DNA from: Haliclona indistincta | Lineage: Eukaryota; Porifera; Demospongiae; Haplosclerida; Chalinidae | Assembly (NCBI GenBank): GCA_964017065.1 | Contig: OZ024791.1 | Location: forward strand, 7,696,384 to 7,760,383 | Direction: 5' to 3' | Length of the DNA: 64,000 bases | Shown here: positions 22,344 to 34,265 of the stretch, piece by piece | How positions within the stretch are numbered: position 1 is the stretch's first letter | Layout: each line of letters starts with the position of its first letter | The notes under the pieces: generated by a model | Seen by the model: only the letters and a program-made list of their open reading frames with translations | Told to the model about the DNA's origin: nothing | Databases searched by the model: none | Position numbers and translations under genes: made by a program

Positions 22344-22668
22344 GAAAAAAAAGTGGCGATCCAGTGAAACACGATAGTCAAACTCAACACTATATATGCA
22401 GACTATTAAACTGATAATATAGTGTGTGTTTATGTGTTTATGTATGTGTGTGTGGATCTATGCTGCTTGATGAAAGAACTCAAGGTGGAGGTAGCATTTT
22501 ACACATGTAACTTGATGCTCATTCAAAGTTTTGATATAGCAGAAATTCACAATCAGGGTCTGACTTCCTGTAAGCCTTATAAGGAAACAGCTACACAAAC
22601 CACGTCCTTCTGTCTCGCTCTAGCTCTCTTGTTTTCATCTATCAAGACTCTTGAACACAAGCACTATC
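22344..22668 (+). other. A4 upstream region
   Basis: A GT-rich run at about 22421-22455 is followed by the family promoter block. The TATA element is altered to TGTAAG, but the CArG box CCTTATAAGG is intact at 22575-22584, and the pyrimidine-rich leader follows. Confidence 0.5.
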
Positions 22669-24680
22669 ATGGCTACTAGTGGCTCCCATACACCAAGTAA
22701 GTTATTATAGTGAAGGCACTATAATGAATGACACTGTGTCCATGACTGCAGTTTCACGAGTTCCTTCTCATCTGGAGCCACTTATTCAAGAAGAGAGAAC
22801 TAGATGCACTTCACTGGGACTTCAGCTCAAGATTCCTCATGCAGTGCTACAAGATCTTGAGAAAAAATCCAAGGTCAAGAAGTCAATCAGGGAATGTTTT
22901 TTAGAGATGTGGCAGCAATGGTTCAAGGACAAAGGAGAAAGAAAGTGGATTGATATCTTTGAACCACTGAAACAGCAGAGACACAACAGACTTAAGAATA
23001 TTTTAGAGAAAAAATACAAAGCCGACACACCAGGTGTGTGTTCTCAATAACATAGAATTTAGGTCATTTCTGTATGCAGTTCAGGAAGACTTTAATTTCG
23101 AAGGAGAGCTGAAGGAAATGATTCCCAAGTGGTACCAGTTTGGCTGTGCACTTGGAGTATCAACAACTGATATGGATATTATCAAGGCGGGCGAGGGCGG
23201 CTCAGAGGTCTACATGATATCTATGCTGAAGGAGTGGAACGAAAATCATGAAGATAGCTACACATGGGAAACTCTACAAGAGGCACTCAGAGTCATTGGT
23301 AACAATAGACTGGCAACAAATCTGGAGAAACACAGACTAAAAGATAAACAAGGTCATTATTATAACCTGGAGGTGCATGAAATATGGACACCTCATTATA
23401 TTACGTTTATCATCAATCACATTCACATGTAGTTGGTGACAGCAAACTACAAGAGCCCTCTACTGTCAAACAAAGTGAACCAGATATTTCAGCAGGTTGG
23501 ATAATATCATTATTAAATAGCTTATCTCTCAGTACGCTCAAATGAATTGCTATAATCACTGTTAGGCAGCTTCAACCCTCACTGCACTCAACCAACATGC
23601 TTCTCATGAATATTAATTAGAAAATTTGCCAAGAAATATTTCCTACTTCGCTTCGATCTCCAATTCAGTGCCCTGGTAATACAAAATTTCTGCCTACACC
23701 ACTGCAGTTAGACATCAATGGTGGACAGGAGTCACAGGATATAGCAATGAATTTGTGAATGCATTTTCTCAATTTCATCAAAGTATATTTTACTGTACAC
23801 TAGCTGCATGCATGTCATGAGTGAGCCTCTATAATTGACAACTGCAAACTATTGCTGTGGTTGCTTGTACAGTAACTGTGCCAGCGACCTGTGTGTACAT
23901 GTATGATTTAGTTTATACACTGTTCTATTAGATGAGTCTGTTGAGTCTGTTGATCAACCATCAAGACATGTACCACCATCAAGTGGATCACGGAAACGAC
24001 ATGGTCTTAGCAGTGGCTCACCTACTAACATAGGTCAGTCACTGTGTGTGTGATGGATAGTGTCTACTGCTGCATTGTGTCTTGTTGTTCAGTAGTGCCC
24101 CAAACTGCTGTAACACATGGCAGTAAGCCCTCAATGCTAAATCTATGCATTGGACTGTGTGTGCTGATTGTTGCTGGTGTCGCTCTACTTATCTTTCTAT
24201 CTACCTATAATCCAACAACGAGTGAGTTAGTAGTAAATAACGACAATAATCTATTGCTATACAGAAAATATAAAGGATAGTTCAACTATTGACCCTGATC
24301 AAAAGAGTAAGTTTACATTACCATAGTGTAGTGATTCAGATGAATGTGCATTCTGTACTACAGCAGTGAAGCCGTCTGCTGCCAGCAGATGTCATAAGAT
24401 AGACCAATCCACTGATGTGTACTTATATCTCAAGCAAGAGGATTTCAGCATAACTAGCACAAAAGAGTTTGGACTATACTTGAAACTGACGAATTCTGAA
24501 CTGGACAATCTGAAAGACGAAAGCGGAGGAAAGGGCGCTGAGTTCCTTAATAAAGTAGTTGATATGTGGTACAAAAAGGCCCCGCCACCTGCTTGCTGGG
24601 AGACTATATATGATGCATTGTGGAAGGTGCCTAACCGTCCTCTAGCTGATAAAGTTAAAAAGGAGTACATGAAAGATTAG
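22669..24680 (+). CDS. A4: Death-Death-transmembrane-Death protein
   Basis: Exons: 22669-22696, 22752-23033 (Death 1), 23080-23352 (Death 2), 23454-23495 (linker E), 23932-24033 (Ser/His-rich linker), 24093-24221 (transmembrane), 24265-24306, 24367-24680 (C-terminal Death domain, stop). The total is 1212 nt, exactly 404 codons. The transmembrane exon holds LCIGLCVLIVAGVALLIFL, flanked by Lys/Ser before and Tyr/Asn/Pro after. There is no signal peptide, so with Death domains on both sides one would lie across a membrane if this is a single-pass protein; it could instead be a tail anchor-like or hairpin insertion. The C-terminal Death domain (FGLYLKLTNSELDNL...PPACWETIYDAL) is distinct from the A/B types. 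Exon F is absent. The chain of exons is inferred from frame and splice sites only. Confidence 0.6.
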
Positions 24681-25215
24681 TTAGTGGGTTAAAAGTTACT
24701 AAAGGGGTGGAGTTGTTACCGGTTGTGACCAAACCACTACGCCCTTAGATAGTACTGTCATTTTTACAGTTTTCACACTTCCAACAGGAGCTGATTCCTC
24801 TTGGTGTTGCTGTTGTTCGTTAGCCTTCTTCTTGTTTCTCTTCTTAAGTGACAATCTGTTTGATGTACTTGATTTACAACCCTTAGACAAGAAAATTCAG
24901 TTCTAAATTCTTCTACTCTGGAATATACCAGCCAACAGATGAGTTTTGGAGAAATTTTATGAAGGTATGGCTGGACCAGGAAAACATGCTTCAAGGAAAT
25001 CACTGGTTGAAGCTCTAGAATCAAAAATTGTCAAGAGAGACCTACTGCACAGAAAAAATCATACACTGCATGGTTGCAAACACCAGATGGTAACATAATG
25101 ATACTGTTCTTCTTGACTTCAAAGTCATGTCATATTGGGTGGGTGGGTTCATATCATTCCTGGAGTGAGTCTTGTCTAAACTGATCAACCTAGCTGTGGT
25201 CTTAGATTCACAATA
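24681..25215 (+). other. A4-B2 intergenic region with Death-domain relic
   Basis: From about 24848 to 25095 the sequence aligns by eye with the C-terminal Death exon of A5/A6 (LFDVLDLQPLDKKIQF; VWLDQENMLQ; TAWLQTPD). It is broken by stops and frame changes. The B2 promoter block follows, with the CACAATAATGGCTACT start. A second copy of the relic is upstream of B3. Confidence 0.55.
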
Positions 25216-25913
25216 ATGGCTACTCATTGTAACACACCAAGTAAGTCTAGCTACATGGAACATAGCTGTTGTTGACCAGCAATGATGTGAATGCAGTTAA
25301 ATTGAGTGCTGGTCAGCTAGAGCCTCTTGTTAGAGAAGAGACTCCCAACTGTACTCAACTGGGAATTCAACTTGAAATACCTTACTCAAGACTGGAAGAC
25401 TTAGAGAAAGAAGCCAGTGACAATAAACCAAGCATGGATTGTCTTGAAGAAATGCTGCAGCAATGGTTACAGGATATAGAAGAAGACAGAAAGTGGTGTG
25501 AAGTCTACAAAGCACTGGAACAGCAGGGAAACAAAAGACTCAAAGCTATTCTGGAGAAAGAACATAGTCCAGCAACATCAGGTAATACAGTGGTAATGAA
25601 ACTGTTCTATATTCACTGATAAACTGTAGTTAATCGGCTGGAATTCAAAGACTTGTTCAGAAAGCTGAAAGAAATGGCGTCTGAATGGTACACATTTGGT
25701 TGTGCTCTTGAATTATCAATAACAGACTTGGAAATCATTGAAGACAAAGGTGGTTCACAGCGCTACTTGATAGCTATGCTGGAGGAATGGATGAAAACAA
25801 AGCAAGATGAAGAAGTCACATGGGAGAACCTCCAAAAGGCACTGATAAGCATCGGTAACATGAAGCTTGCAACAGAACTGGAACAGCATAAACTAAAGGA
25901 CCAAGAATGTTAA
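25216..25913 (+). CDS. B2: short protein of two Death-fold domains
   Basis: Exons 25216-25240 (MATHCNTP), 25297-25581 (Death 1: LEPLVREETPNCTQLGIQLEIPYS) and 25630-25913 (Death 2: LKEMASEWYTFGCALELSITDLEII, stop). They total 594 nt, exactly 198 codons. Unlike A genes, the second domain ends in an in-frame stop (KDQEC) where A genes have a splice donor. The product is two Death domains and nothing else, the form of an adaptor or a dominant inhibitor of A-type partners (inference). B3 encodes a close paralogue of equal length; B1 is broken. Confidence 0.75.
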
Positions 25914-26209
25914 GAAAAAAGTGCTGATCCAGTGAAACACGATAGTCAATTCGCTGAAGCTGAGCAACTCAACACTGTGCAGACTATTAAACTGATAATA
26001 TTATAGTGTGTTGTGTGATTATGTATGTGTGTGTGTCGATCTATTACAATGATGCTTAATGAAAGAACTCAAGGTGGAGGTAACATTTTACACATGTAAC
26101 TTGATGCTGTTGAAGTCTTGGTATAGCAGAAATTCACGACCAGGGACGGACTTCCTATAAAGCCTTATATTGTTTTCGGCTATCAAGACTCTTGAACACA
26201 AGCACTATC
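25914..26209 (+). other. B2-A5 intergenic region
   Basis: Contains a short (GT)n run near 26025 and the A5 promoter block. TATAAAG is kept at 26156-26162, but the second half of the CArG box is lost by a deletion that joins CCTTATA directly to TTGTTTTCGG. Confidence 0.45.
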
Positions 26210-29200
26210 ATGGCTACTAGTGCCTCCCATACACCAAGTAAGTTATTATAGTGAAGCACTAATGAATGACACTGTGTCCATGACTGCAGTTTCACGAGTT
26301 CCTGCTGATCTGGAGCTGCTTATTCGAGAAGAGAGAACTAAATCCACTTTACTGGGAATTAATCTCAACATTCCTCTTTCAGTGCTGCATCAAGATCTAG
26401 ATAAAAAATCCAAAGTCAGGAAGTCAACCAGGCGATGTTTTCAAGAGATGTGGCAGCAATGGTTCAATGACAAAGGAGACAGAAAGTGGATTGAAATCTT
26501 TGAAGCACTGAAACAACAGAGATACAACAGACTTAAGAATAATTTAGAGAAAAAATACAAACCAGAAACACCAGGTATGTGTTCTCAGAATTTAGGTCAT
26601 TTCCGAATGCAGTTCCGCGAGACTTCAATTTCGAAGGAGAGCTGAAGGAAATGATTCCCAAGTGGTACCAGTTTGGCTGTGCACTTGGAGTATCAACAAC
26701 AGATATGGATATTATCAAGGACGAAGCGGGTGGCTCAGAGGTCTACATGCAATTCATGCTAGAGGAGTGGAACAAGACTCATGAAGATAGCTACACATGG
26801 GAAACTCTACAAGAGGCACTTAGAGCCATTGGTAACAAGAGACTGGCAAATAATCTGGAGGAACACAGACTAAAAGACAAACAAGGTCATTATTATAACC
26901 TGGAGGCGTATGAAAATTGGACGCTTTGTTATATTACTTGTACACTTTTAATTATCATCAATCACATTCACATGTAGTTGGTGACAGCAAACTACAAGAG
27001 CCCTCTGCTGTCAAACTAAGTGAACCAGATATTTCAGCAGGTTGGATAATATCATTATACTGATAATGACTATTATTGGTTTGGTTCTAGAAAAGAAGAA
27101 AACCAGGGAGAGAGAGGAAGAGACTCATGAAGACAAACTACTCAGTAAGCACAATAGCTTATCTCTCAGTACGCTCAAATGAATACTGCTTTGCAACTTT
27201 GACTAATACTAAATTATTTACAAATCAGAAAAGATTTACATGTCACATGATCACTTCCAACCTTCTCAGTGAAATATGTTTAGCCATGTTAACTGTAAAC
27301 ATTTTTTTTATGTAGTCGGCACTGCCTTGACAGCATTCAGTCGTGAGGTTACTATGCGTCTCTCTATGTTCCGTACTATGGGTGCTCCTGGGAGTGGAAA
27401 AACCTCTGTTCTTGACTTGACTATGGGAAAACCTCCTCCTGAAGAGAGTGAGAGAGAGAGAGTAGTGACTGTATAGAAACACGTGACATCACCATTGCAC
27501 CAATTCTGGCACACGAAGAAGAGGTATGGGAAACAGTGACTAGAAAACGAATGAATGAAATGGTCAGGAAGGCTCTTAAAGCTGAAATCGATCAACAACA
27601 TCGAACATCGGAAAGTCTAGATGTTCCTCCAACAACTACTTCCTCTTCTCGCCTTCCTACTCCTCCTAGAGAAGAAGTAGCTCAAGAAACAACTCAACAA
27701 CCTCTGAAAGTCTTCACAGATATGGTTGACAAGTTGGAAGAAACAGAAGGATCTAAGGAATTAATGAAAGTTCGATGGGTGTTCACCCAGGACACAGGGG
27801 GCCAGCCATGCTATCAATCTGTTGCTCCTTTGCTTCTGAGAGAAAATTCGTGCAGTGTCATCACCACCAAGCTTAACGAAGAGTTCGAATCGAAACCTGA
27901 GTTTGCATTTTTCATTAAGGGAAAACCCATCCCAATGTCCAGCGCCAAGATTCAACTGACAAATCTCCAAATGATTGAAACTCTGGTCAAATCACAAGCA
28001 TCAGTCAATCCATCACAGGCACCCAAATACATCATAGTTGGTACCTTTGACGACAAAACTAAAGAATGTGAGGAAAAGATTGGAACCAAGAATGCAATAT
28101 TAAAAGAAAGGCTGAGTGGGTTAGAGGACCAGCGTATTGACAATGGTACCACCATTATCTTCCCAATAAATGCAGTCAATCCAAATGAAGAAGAAAGAAA
28201 AAAAGGCAAAATGGCTGCGCAGAAAAATTCTAAAATCTCCTGGAGCTACAGTCGAGAAAAGTGTGAAAATTCGTTGGTTTGGTCTTTTACTCCACCTCAT
28301 TACCGAAAACAAAGATACCTACACACTAGATGAGTGCTTAGATGCTGGAAAAAGTCTTAAAATGGACGAAAACGAGATAAAAGAAGCTCTTGAGTTCTTC
28401 CATGGACTAGGAATCATGATTTATTTCGACACGAAAGACCTAAGAGGAGTTATCATCGTCAAAGTGAAAGTGGTTTTCAGGACATTATCTCTGCTCCTTG
28501 GTATCTCATTCATTGACAGAGATACTCTTGACCATGAATTTGAGCTCAATCTCTTTGCCAACACCCAAGAACGTCTTCAAAAATATGGACGATTCAACAA
28601 AGAGTTACTAGAAGATGAAAATAATGAGAAAGAATTTCAGTTCTCTGATGTTTTTACAGCCAAATACTTCCTTCATCTTCTTGAGCATGTGACGGCTGTC
28701 ATTGCAGTAGGAGATAATGAGTACTTTCTTCCCTCAGCTCTTGCATTTGCTACTGATGAAGAGATCGAACAACGTGTCAAGGGAGAGCCTTGGATCATAC
28801 GCCTCACAAGAGAAAAGGAAACTCGTGGACCTATCAAAATTCCACCACCACAGGCTTACTTGTCATCAGTTTTCATTAACATACTGAAATCCTTTCCCAA
28901 ATGCTATCTGCCATCGCCCGAGTTTCAATTCAGTCAGCAGTACTCAAATGCAATGAGCTTGTCTTACAGCGGCGGTGGATTCATCCATTTTATTCAACGT
29001 GTCCACCAGATTGAAGTGTATTTCAGTCTGTGTGAGGATCAACCACACAAGTGCCATGCTATTCGATCTGTGGTACTAGCAGCAACCAAAAACACTGAAG
29101 AGCAGCTCAATATTCCTCCTGGAATTTTAGTAAAAAATGATGCGTTTCTGTGTCCTTGTGAACAAAACAGTAATGGCCACGTATACGTCTTCAACACTGG

Positions 29201-30471
29201 TATGGAGAAAGCTCAGTGCGAGAAGAGTGGAGAGTATCATGAGGTCACAGCTAAGGTGGATGGATGAACCACAAGGTGTGTATAGCTATAATAGTTTTCT
29301 TGATGTAGATACGTGAGTGAATGAAGCACCAAAGGTGCAGATGCCTTGGTGGAATTGCATAAGATAAGTAGCTGCCAGAAACCAGCTAGGAGACTGTAAA
29401 GCTGGAATCTGTGCTTAGCTTACAGCTGAGCAAGTGACATGGTTCCAGCTTTTAGTGTCTTCCCAGAAACCAAGCAAGTGCATAGTTGTGGTTTAATATA
29501 ATCAGCTGCCTACAATAATTGACTGCTAGCTACCCTCATTCCCAGGACCATAAGAGTAATAGGACATTGTTTTTCGGCTACCCTCCACATTTAGCAATTT
29601 TTGGTGTAGTATTACCAGTTAGTTTTGATTCATGTTGTATTAAGTGTGAACACTGACTACAGCACTGTCGACACTGTGAAATGGAACATATTTTAGTGGT
29701 CGAAACGTTTGGTTTAAACAAAATCCTCCAGCTAGTTTCAACCAAATTAAACTGTAAATTGTTTTTTTTAACTTTTTGACAAAATTTTTCATTAAGATTT
29801 TTGGTGCTTCTCTTTCAGATACAATGATAAAGGTTCCTAGCAATCCAAAGTAAAGAGATTACCAGCTGTATAGTCATGGTAACCAAATTCACTTGTACAC
29901 ACAGGACACAAGTTGATGGTGATGAACTTGAGGAACACAAGAGAAAAGACTCACAGCAACAAAAATCACAACCACAGCAATCACAAGGACAGAAGCAAGA
30001 AGGTACGCCGATGTTAATGATGTGAATTATAGCTGAAATACTGATTCAAACTTTCAAAGTACATCAAGTAGGTGCAGCTGGTGCATCAGGAGCAACAGTC
30101 ACTTCCTCAAGCCCATCACACGATGCCCTTGATCAAAAACTCAGTGAGTGCACCTTTCTCTCTATTCTGATGTGTTGATGATATTCTATACAGCAAGTGA
30201 TGATCTGCTTGATGTACTTGAGCAACTTATTAATCTCAGTCGAAGCAAATTCTGGAAACTTGGTCTCAAGCTGGGCCTAAAATCTTCTAATTTGGATAAC
30301 CTCAAAGATTCTTGTAAAAGTGATGATTTTGGTCAGAGTGTCATGAAGACATGGTTGAACCAGGAAGACAATGTGAAACAGCCATCATGGAGATCACTAG
30401 TTGATGCTCTGGAATCAAACTATGTCATGGAGAGAGTTACTGCACAGAATATTAGAGACTGGTTGAAATAG
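26210..30471 (+). pseudogene. A5: Death-Death-Roc/COR-Death gene with frameshifted GTPase
   Basis: Exons: 26210-26237, 26290-26574, 26613-26885, 26999-27040, 27091-27144, 27316-29275 (Roc/COR), 29819-29849, 29905-30002 (fusion exon), 30072-30143, 30194-30471 (Death, stop). All outer exons keep frame. The GTPase exon does not: frame changes at a lengthened GA tract (about 27443-27476, stop in front of the His/Glu-rich region), at an A run near 28200, and at a 7-bp deletion near 29243. P-loop and DTGGQP are still readable but in different frames. The N-terminal Death-Death part could still be expressed as a short product; the full protein cannot. Confidence 0.75.
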
Positions 30472-30585
30472 TAAAAAGTGTCAAAATTATTGTTGTTATT
30501 CATATTATGCCACGAGGTAGACGTGGCATATTTAGGTAAAATTAATTTACCCACCCCAAAAATTTGACAAAAACAACTTTGAGTG

Positions 30586-30886
30586 TCGTATTACATTAGG
30601 GCAAGAATTGCCAGTTTATAGTCTCATATTACATTAGGGCAAGAATTGCCAGTTTATAGTCTCATATTACATTAGGGCAAGAATTGCCAGTTCATAGTCT
30701 CATATTACATTAGGGCGAGAATTGCCAGTTCATAGTCTCATATTACATTAGGGCGAGAATTGCCAGTTTATAGTCTATTACATTAGGGCGAGAATTGCCA
30801 GTTCATAGTCTCATATTACATTAGGGCGAGAATTGCCAGTTCATAGTCTCATATTACATTAGGGCGAGAATTGCCAGTTCATAGTC
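30586..30886 (+). repeat. 38-bp minisatellite, eight units
   Basis: Unit core is ATTACATTAGGGC(A/G)AGAATTG, then CCAGTT(T/C)ATAGTC. Seven units are 38 bp and the sixth is 35 bp (301 bp in all). Units differ only at two or three positions. It lies about 70 bp before the C1 start codon; C2 has one unit (34156-34193) in the same place. Confidence 0.9.
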
Positions 30887-30958
30887 TGGCAAGGGGCTAA
30901 AACAGCATAGTTCAAGCAAGACTTTTCAGTTTTTTGGTCATCACCATCTCAAACAGCT

Positions 30959-32444
30959 ATGGCTACTCCAGCTGGTACAAAAAGTAAGTCTAGTAACTTA
31001 ACAGCTGAAGCTATGTAAACAGTCACCATTGAGTTTTACATGAATTTTTGTGTCTATATTTACAGTTACATTGACTGCTGGTGAATTGGAGCCTCTTGTT
31101 AGAGAAGCGACTCCCAATTGCACTCAATTGGGAGTTCAACTCAGTATTCCTCTACCAAAACTAAAAGATCTGGAGCTACAATCAAGAGATAAGAAGCCAA
31201 TTAAAAAATGTTTTCAAGAGATGTGCTATCAATGGCTGCATGATGACCAAGATAAAGATGTAGACAGAAAGTGGTCTGAAGTCTACACAGCACTGGAACA
31301 GCAGGGAAACAGAAGACTCAAAGCTAATCTGGAGAAAAAATATGCAGCAGACACAAGAGGTAAAGTTATGTCATTCACTGGTGTCATTGTGTTTTAAATA
31401 TTGCACTTCTGCATATAGTTAAATTAGATTTGGGTAACTTCACCAAAGAGCTACGAGAAATGACACCTAAATGGTACCCATTTGGTGTTGCACTTGGACT
31501 AACAACAACCGACTTGGACATCATCGAAGACGAAAAAGGGTCACAGCGTTACATGATAAATATGCTGCAGGAATGGATGGATAATAACCAAGAAGTCACA
31601 TGGGAAGCATTGCAAGAGGCACTCAGAGGAATTGGTAATAAAAGACTGGCTGCAAAACTGGAGGAACATAAACTGAAGGACAAGCAAGGTTAGCTCAATA
31701 CACATCAGCGCATGGCAGATCCAGAAGAATGGTCCAGATTTAAACTTTTTGACAAAATTTCATTGTGATTTTTCGTGCTTCTCTTTCAGATACAATGATA
31801 AAGGTTTATAGCAATCCAAAGTAAAGAGATGACCAGCTGTATAGTCATAGTAACCAAACTCACTTGTACACACAGGGCACAAGTTGATGGTGAAGGGTCA
31901 AGTAGTGAAAAGTATGGATGCAAAGTGTTCTATCAGAGAAGAGGCAATACATGGAAGATTACATTTGCTGTTTTTCCATGTGACAAATCAGATGTGAGCC
32001 CAAACAGAATCAACTAGTCTATAATCATTGTAATGATATAGGAGGTCAAATGCAATGAGGATGAACAAGAAGGACCGAGTTGTCACTTTGACCTTGAGAC
32101 AGATAAATTAGAAATAGCTCCCAAAGAACAACCTGGATGGAGTTCAAATGTCACTCGAAAAGAGGTAGGAGAAAGATCTCTATCTACTAGCTGCTATCTT
32201 TAACGTCTTTACACCTGCATGCTGTCAGGTAACCAAAGCATCTATTGATGCATACACTGGTACTGGCAAGCCACCATTCTGTGAGATGACTGTCGAAGCA
32301 GCCTATTCTCAAAGCACTCCACCTCCCCTAGCAATGGAGGTTGAACTTGAAGGACCAAAACCACCCCAAATCATGAAACTAGAGAGAAAAGCAAGAAATG
32401 TCCCAGCCCAAGCTCCACCTGCAAAGAGCCGTCAAGCCGTTTGA
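30959..32444 (+). CDS. C1: Death-Death-beta-module protein
   Basis: Exons: 30959-30983 (MATPAGTK), 31066-31359 (Death 1), 31419-31688 (Death 2), 31790-31820, 31876-31993, 32042-32164, 32229-32444 (beta module, stop). The total is 1077 nt, exactly 359 codons. It encodes the minimal form of the A3 plan: two Death domains and one beta module, ending KSRQAV. Its Death 1 domain has an extra acidic insertion (HDDQDKDVDRKW). The upstream region lacks the TATA/CArG block of A genes and has the minisatellite instead, so it may be regulated differently. Confidence 0.75.
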
Positions 32445-32740
32445 ATTCCACACACATCACAATAGTATTATACTACACATTATACTGTCTTGTATAATAA
32501 TCTTTATAGTTAAAACATCAGTAAAATTACATACATGATACTGCAACATTGGCACTGGCTATAGTACTGCAATCACTCGTAACACTAGTGGGTGGTTCAG
32601 TTGTCATTAACCAACTTTGCCAAAAGGCTTCTTAGTAAAGTAGCTGAGTATGCCAATCTAAGTAGCTGGAACAGGTCATGAGTACGCCAGGTCATGTCAG
32701 TTCATCAGGCCTAGACTACTAATTAACAGCTACTGTGTTT
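32445..32740 (+). other. C1-F intergenic region
   Basis: No gene and no recognised repeat seen. Confidence 0.4.
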
Positions 32741-34072
32741 AGTCTCACTGAGTGTAGCTGAGCTTAAACACGGTCCTACGTGAGGAAGTTGCTGACTGTA
32801 CCCAGTTAAGAATACAACTAAACATCAAGCATCCAACTTTGAAAGAAATAGAGCCGCCAGTCCATGGCTAGAAGCCAGTCTTGGACTGCTTTAGAGAGAT
32901 GTGTGAAAATTGGCTGGAAAACCAGAGGAACAAGACATGGTCAGTTGTGCACTTATTTTAGTGTGTTAACATTAGAATAGTACTGGTTTGGGGTTGCTGT
33001 TATTGTACATGTGCTGTATGAATTGGCTTCATGAAGATCACTGATTGACGCTCTAGAGGTAAAAGCACTGGAGGGAAGGTCAATGGCTCAAAAACCACTC
33101 ATGGACTGCTTTACCGAGATGTGTAACTATTGGTTGGAGAATGATGAAGACAAGACCTGGTCTGTTGTATATACTGCTCTTGTACAGGAAGGCAACAAGG
33201 CACTGATGGAAAACCTGTCAAAGAAGTATCCTCCAACTTCAAAAGGTGAAAACACTATAGCTAATTTGAGCCATTAACTGACTATAATATGTACAGTTAA
33301 TCTACCATTGGTCGAATTCAAAAAGGCGCTAGATGCAATGGCTCATAAATGGTATCTTTTCGGAGGTGCCTTGCGCATACCACTGAGTATATTACATCAG
33401 ATAGAGGAGTGCAGAGGAGGTCTTGATCGCTACAGGAAAGATGTATTAGAAGAGTGGCTGAACACAGGCGGAGCTACTTGGGAGAAGCTGCAGACAACTC
33501 TCATTGAAGTAGGCAACAGAGCACTGGCGAATGAACTAGAGGAACACAAGAGAAAGGACTCACAGCAACGAAAATCACAACCACAGCAATCACAAGGACA
33601 GAAGCAAGAAGGTACCGCTGATGTTACTGATGTGAATTATAGCTGAAATACTGATTCGAACTTCTGAAGTGCATCAAGTAGGTGCATCAGGACCAACAGT
33701 CACTTCTTCAAGCTCATCACACGATGCCCTTGATCAAAAACTCAGTGAGTGCACCTTTCTCTCTATTCTGATGTGTTGATGATATTCTGTACAGCAAGTG
33801 ATGATCTGCTCGATGTACTTGAGCAACTGATTAATCTCAGTCGAAGCAAATTTTGGAAACTTGGGCTCAAGCTGGGCCTGAAATCTTCTAATTTGGATAA
33901 CCTCAAAGATTCTTGTAAAAGTGATGATTTTGGTCAGAGTGTCATGAAGGCATGGTTGAACCAGGAAGACAATGTGAAACAGCCATCATGGAGATCACTA
34001 GTTGATGCTCTGGAATCAAACTATGTCATGGAGAGAGTTACTGCACAGAATATTAGAGACTGGTTGAAATAG
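32741..34072 (+). pseudogene. F: decayed Death-Death-linker-Death gene
   Basis: At 32741-32960 a first Death exon (VSLSVAELK, then VLREEVADCTQLRIQLNI) is frameshifted after about nine residues and reaches a stop. A second, partial copy of the same exon is at 33083-33245 (QKPLMDCFTEMCNYWLEN). The following exons are intact: 33297-33611 (Death 2 with a Gln/Lys/Ser tail), 33682-33744 (linker) and 33796-34072 (Death 3, stop). No coding mini-exon start was found upstream. The 3' half is the apparent donor of the tail exon seen in A5 and A6. Confidence 0.65.
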
Positions 34073-34265
34073 TAAAAATTATTGTTGTTATTCATATAAA
34101 ATTAATTTACCTACCCCAAAAATTTGACAAAACCTAATATTACTCAGTTTGAGTGTCGTATTACATTAGGGCGAGAATTGCCAGTTTATAGTCTGGCAAG
34201 GGGCTAAAACAGCATAGTTCAAGCAAGACTTTTCAGTTTTTTGGTCATCACCATCTCAAACAGCT

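Noticed and set aside
30586..30886. CRISPR-like array
   Set aside because: Units are contiguous 38-bp copies with no unique spacers, in a eukaryotic intergenic region; it is a minisatellite.
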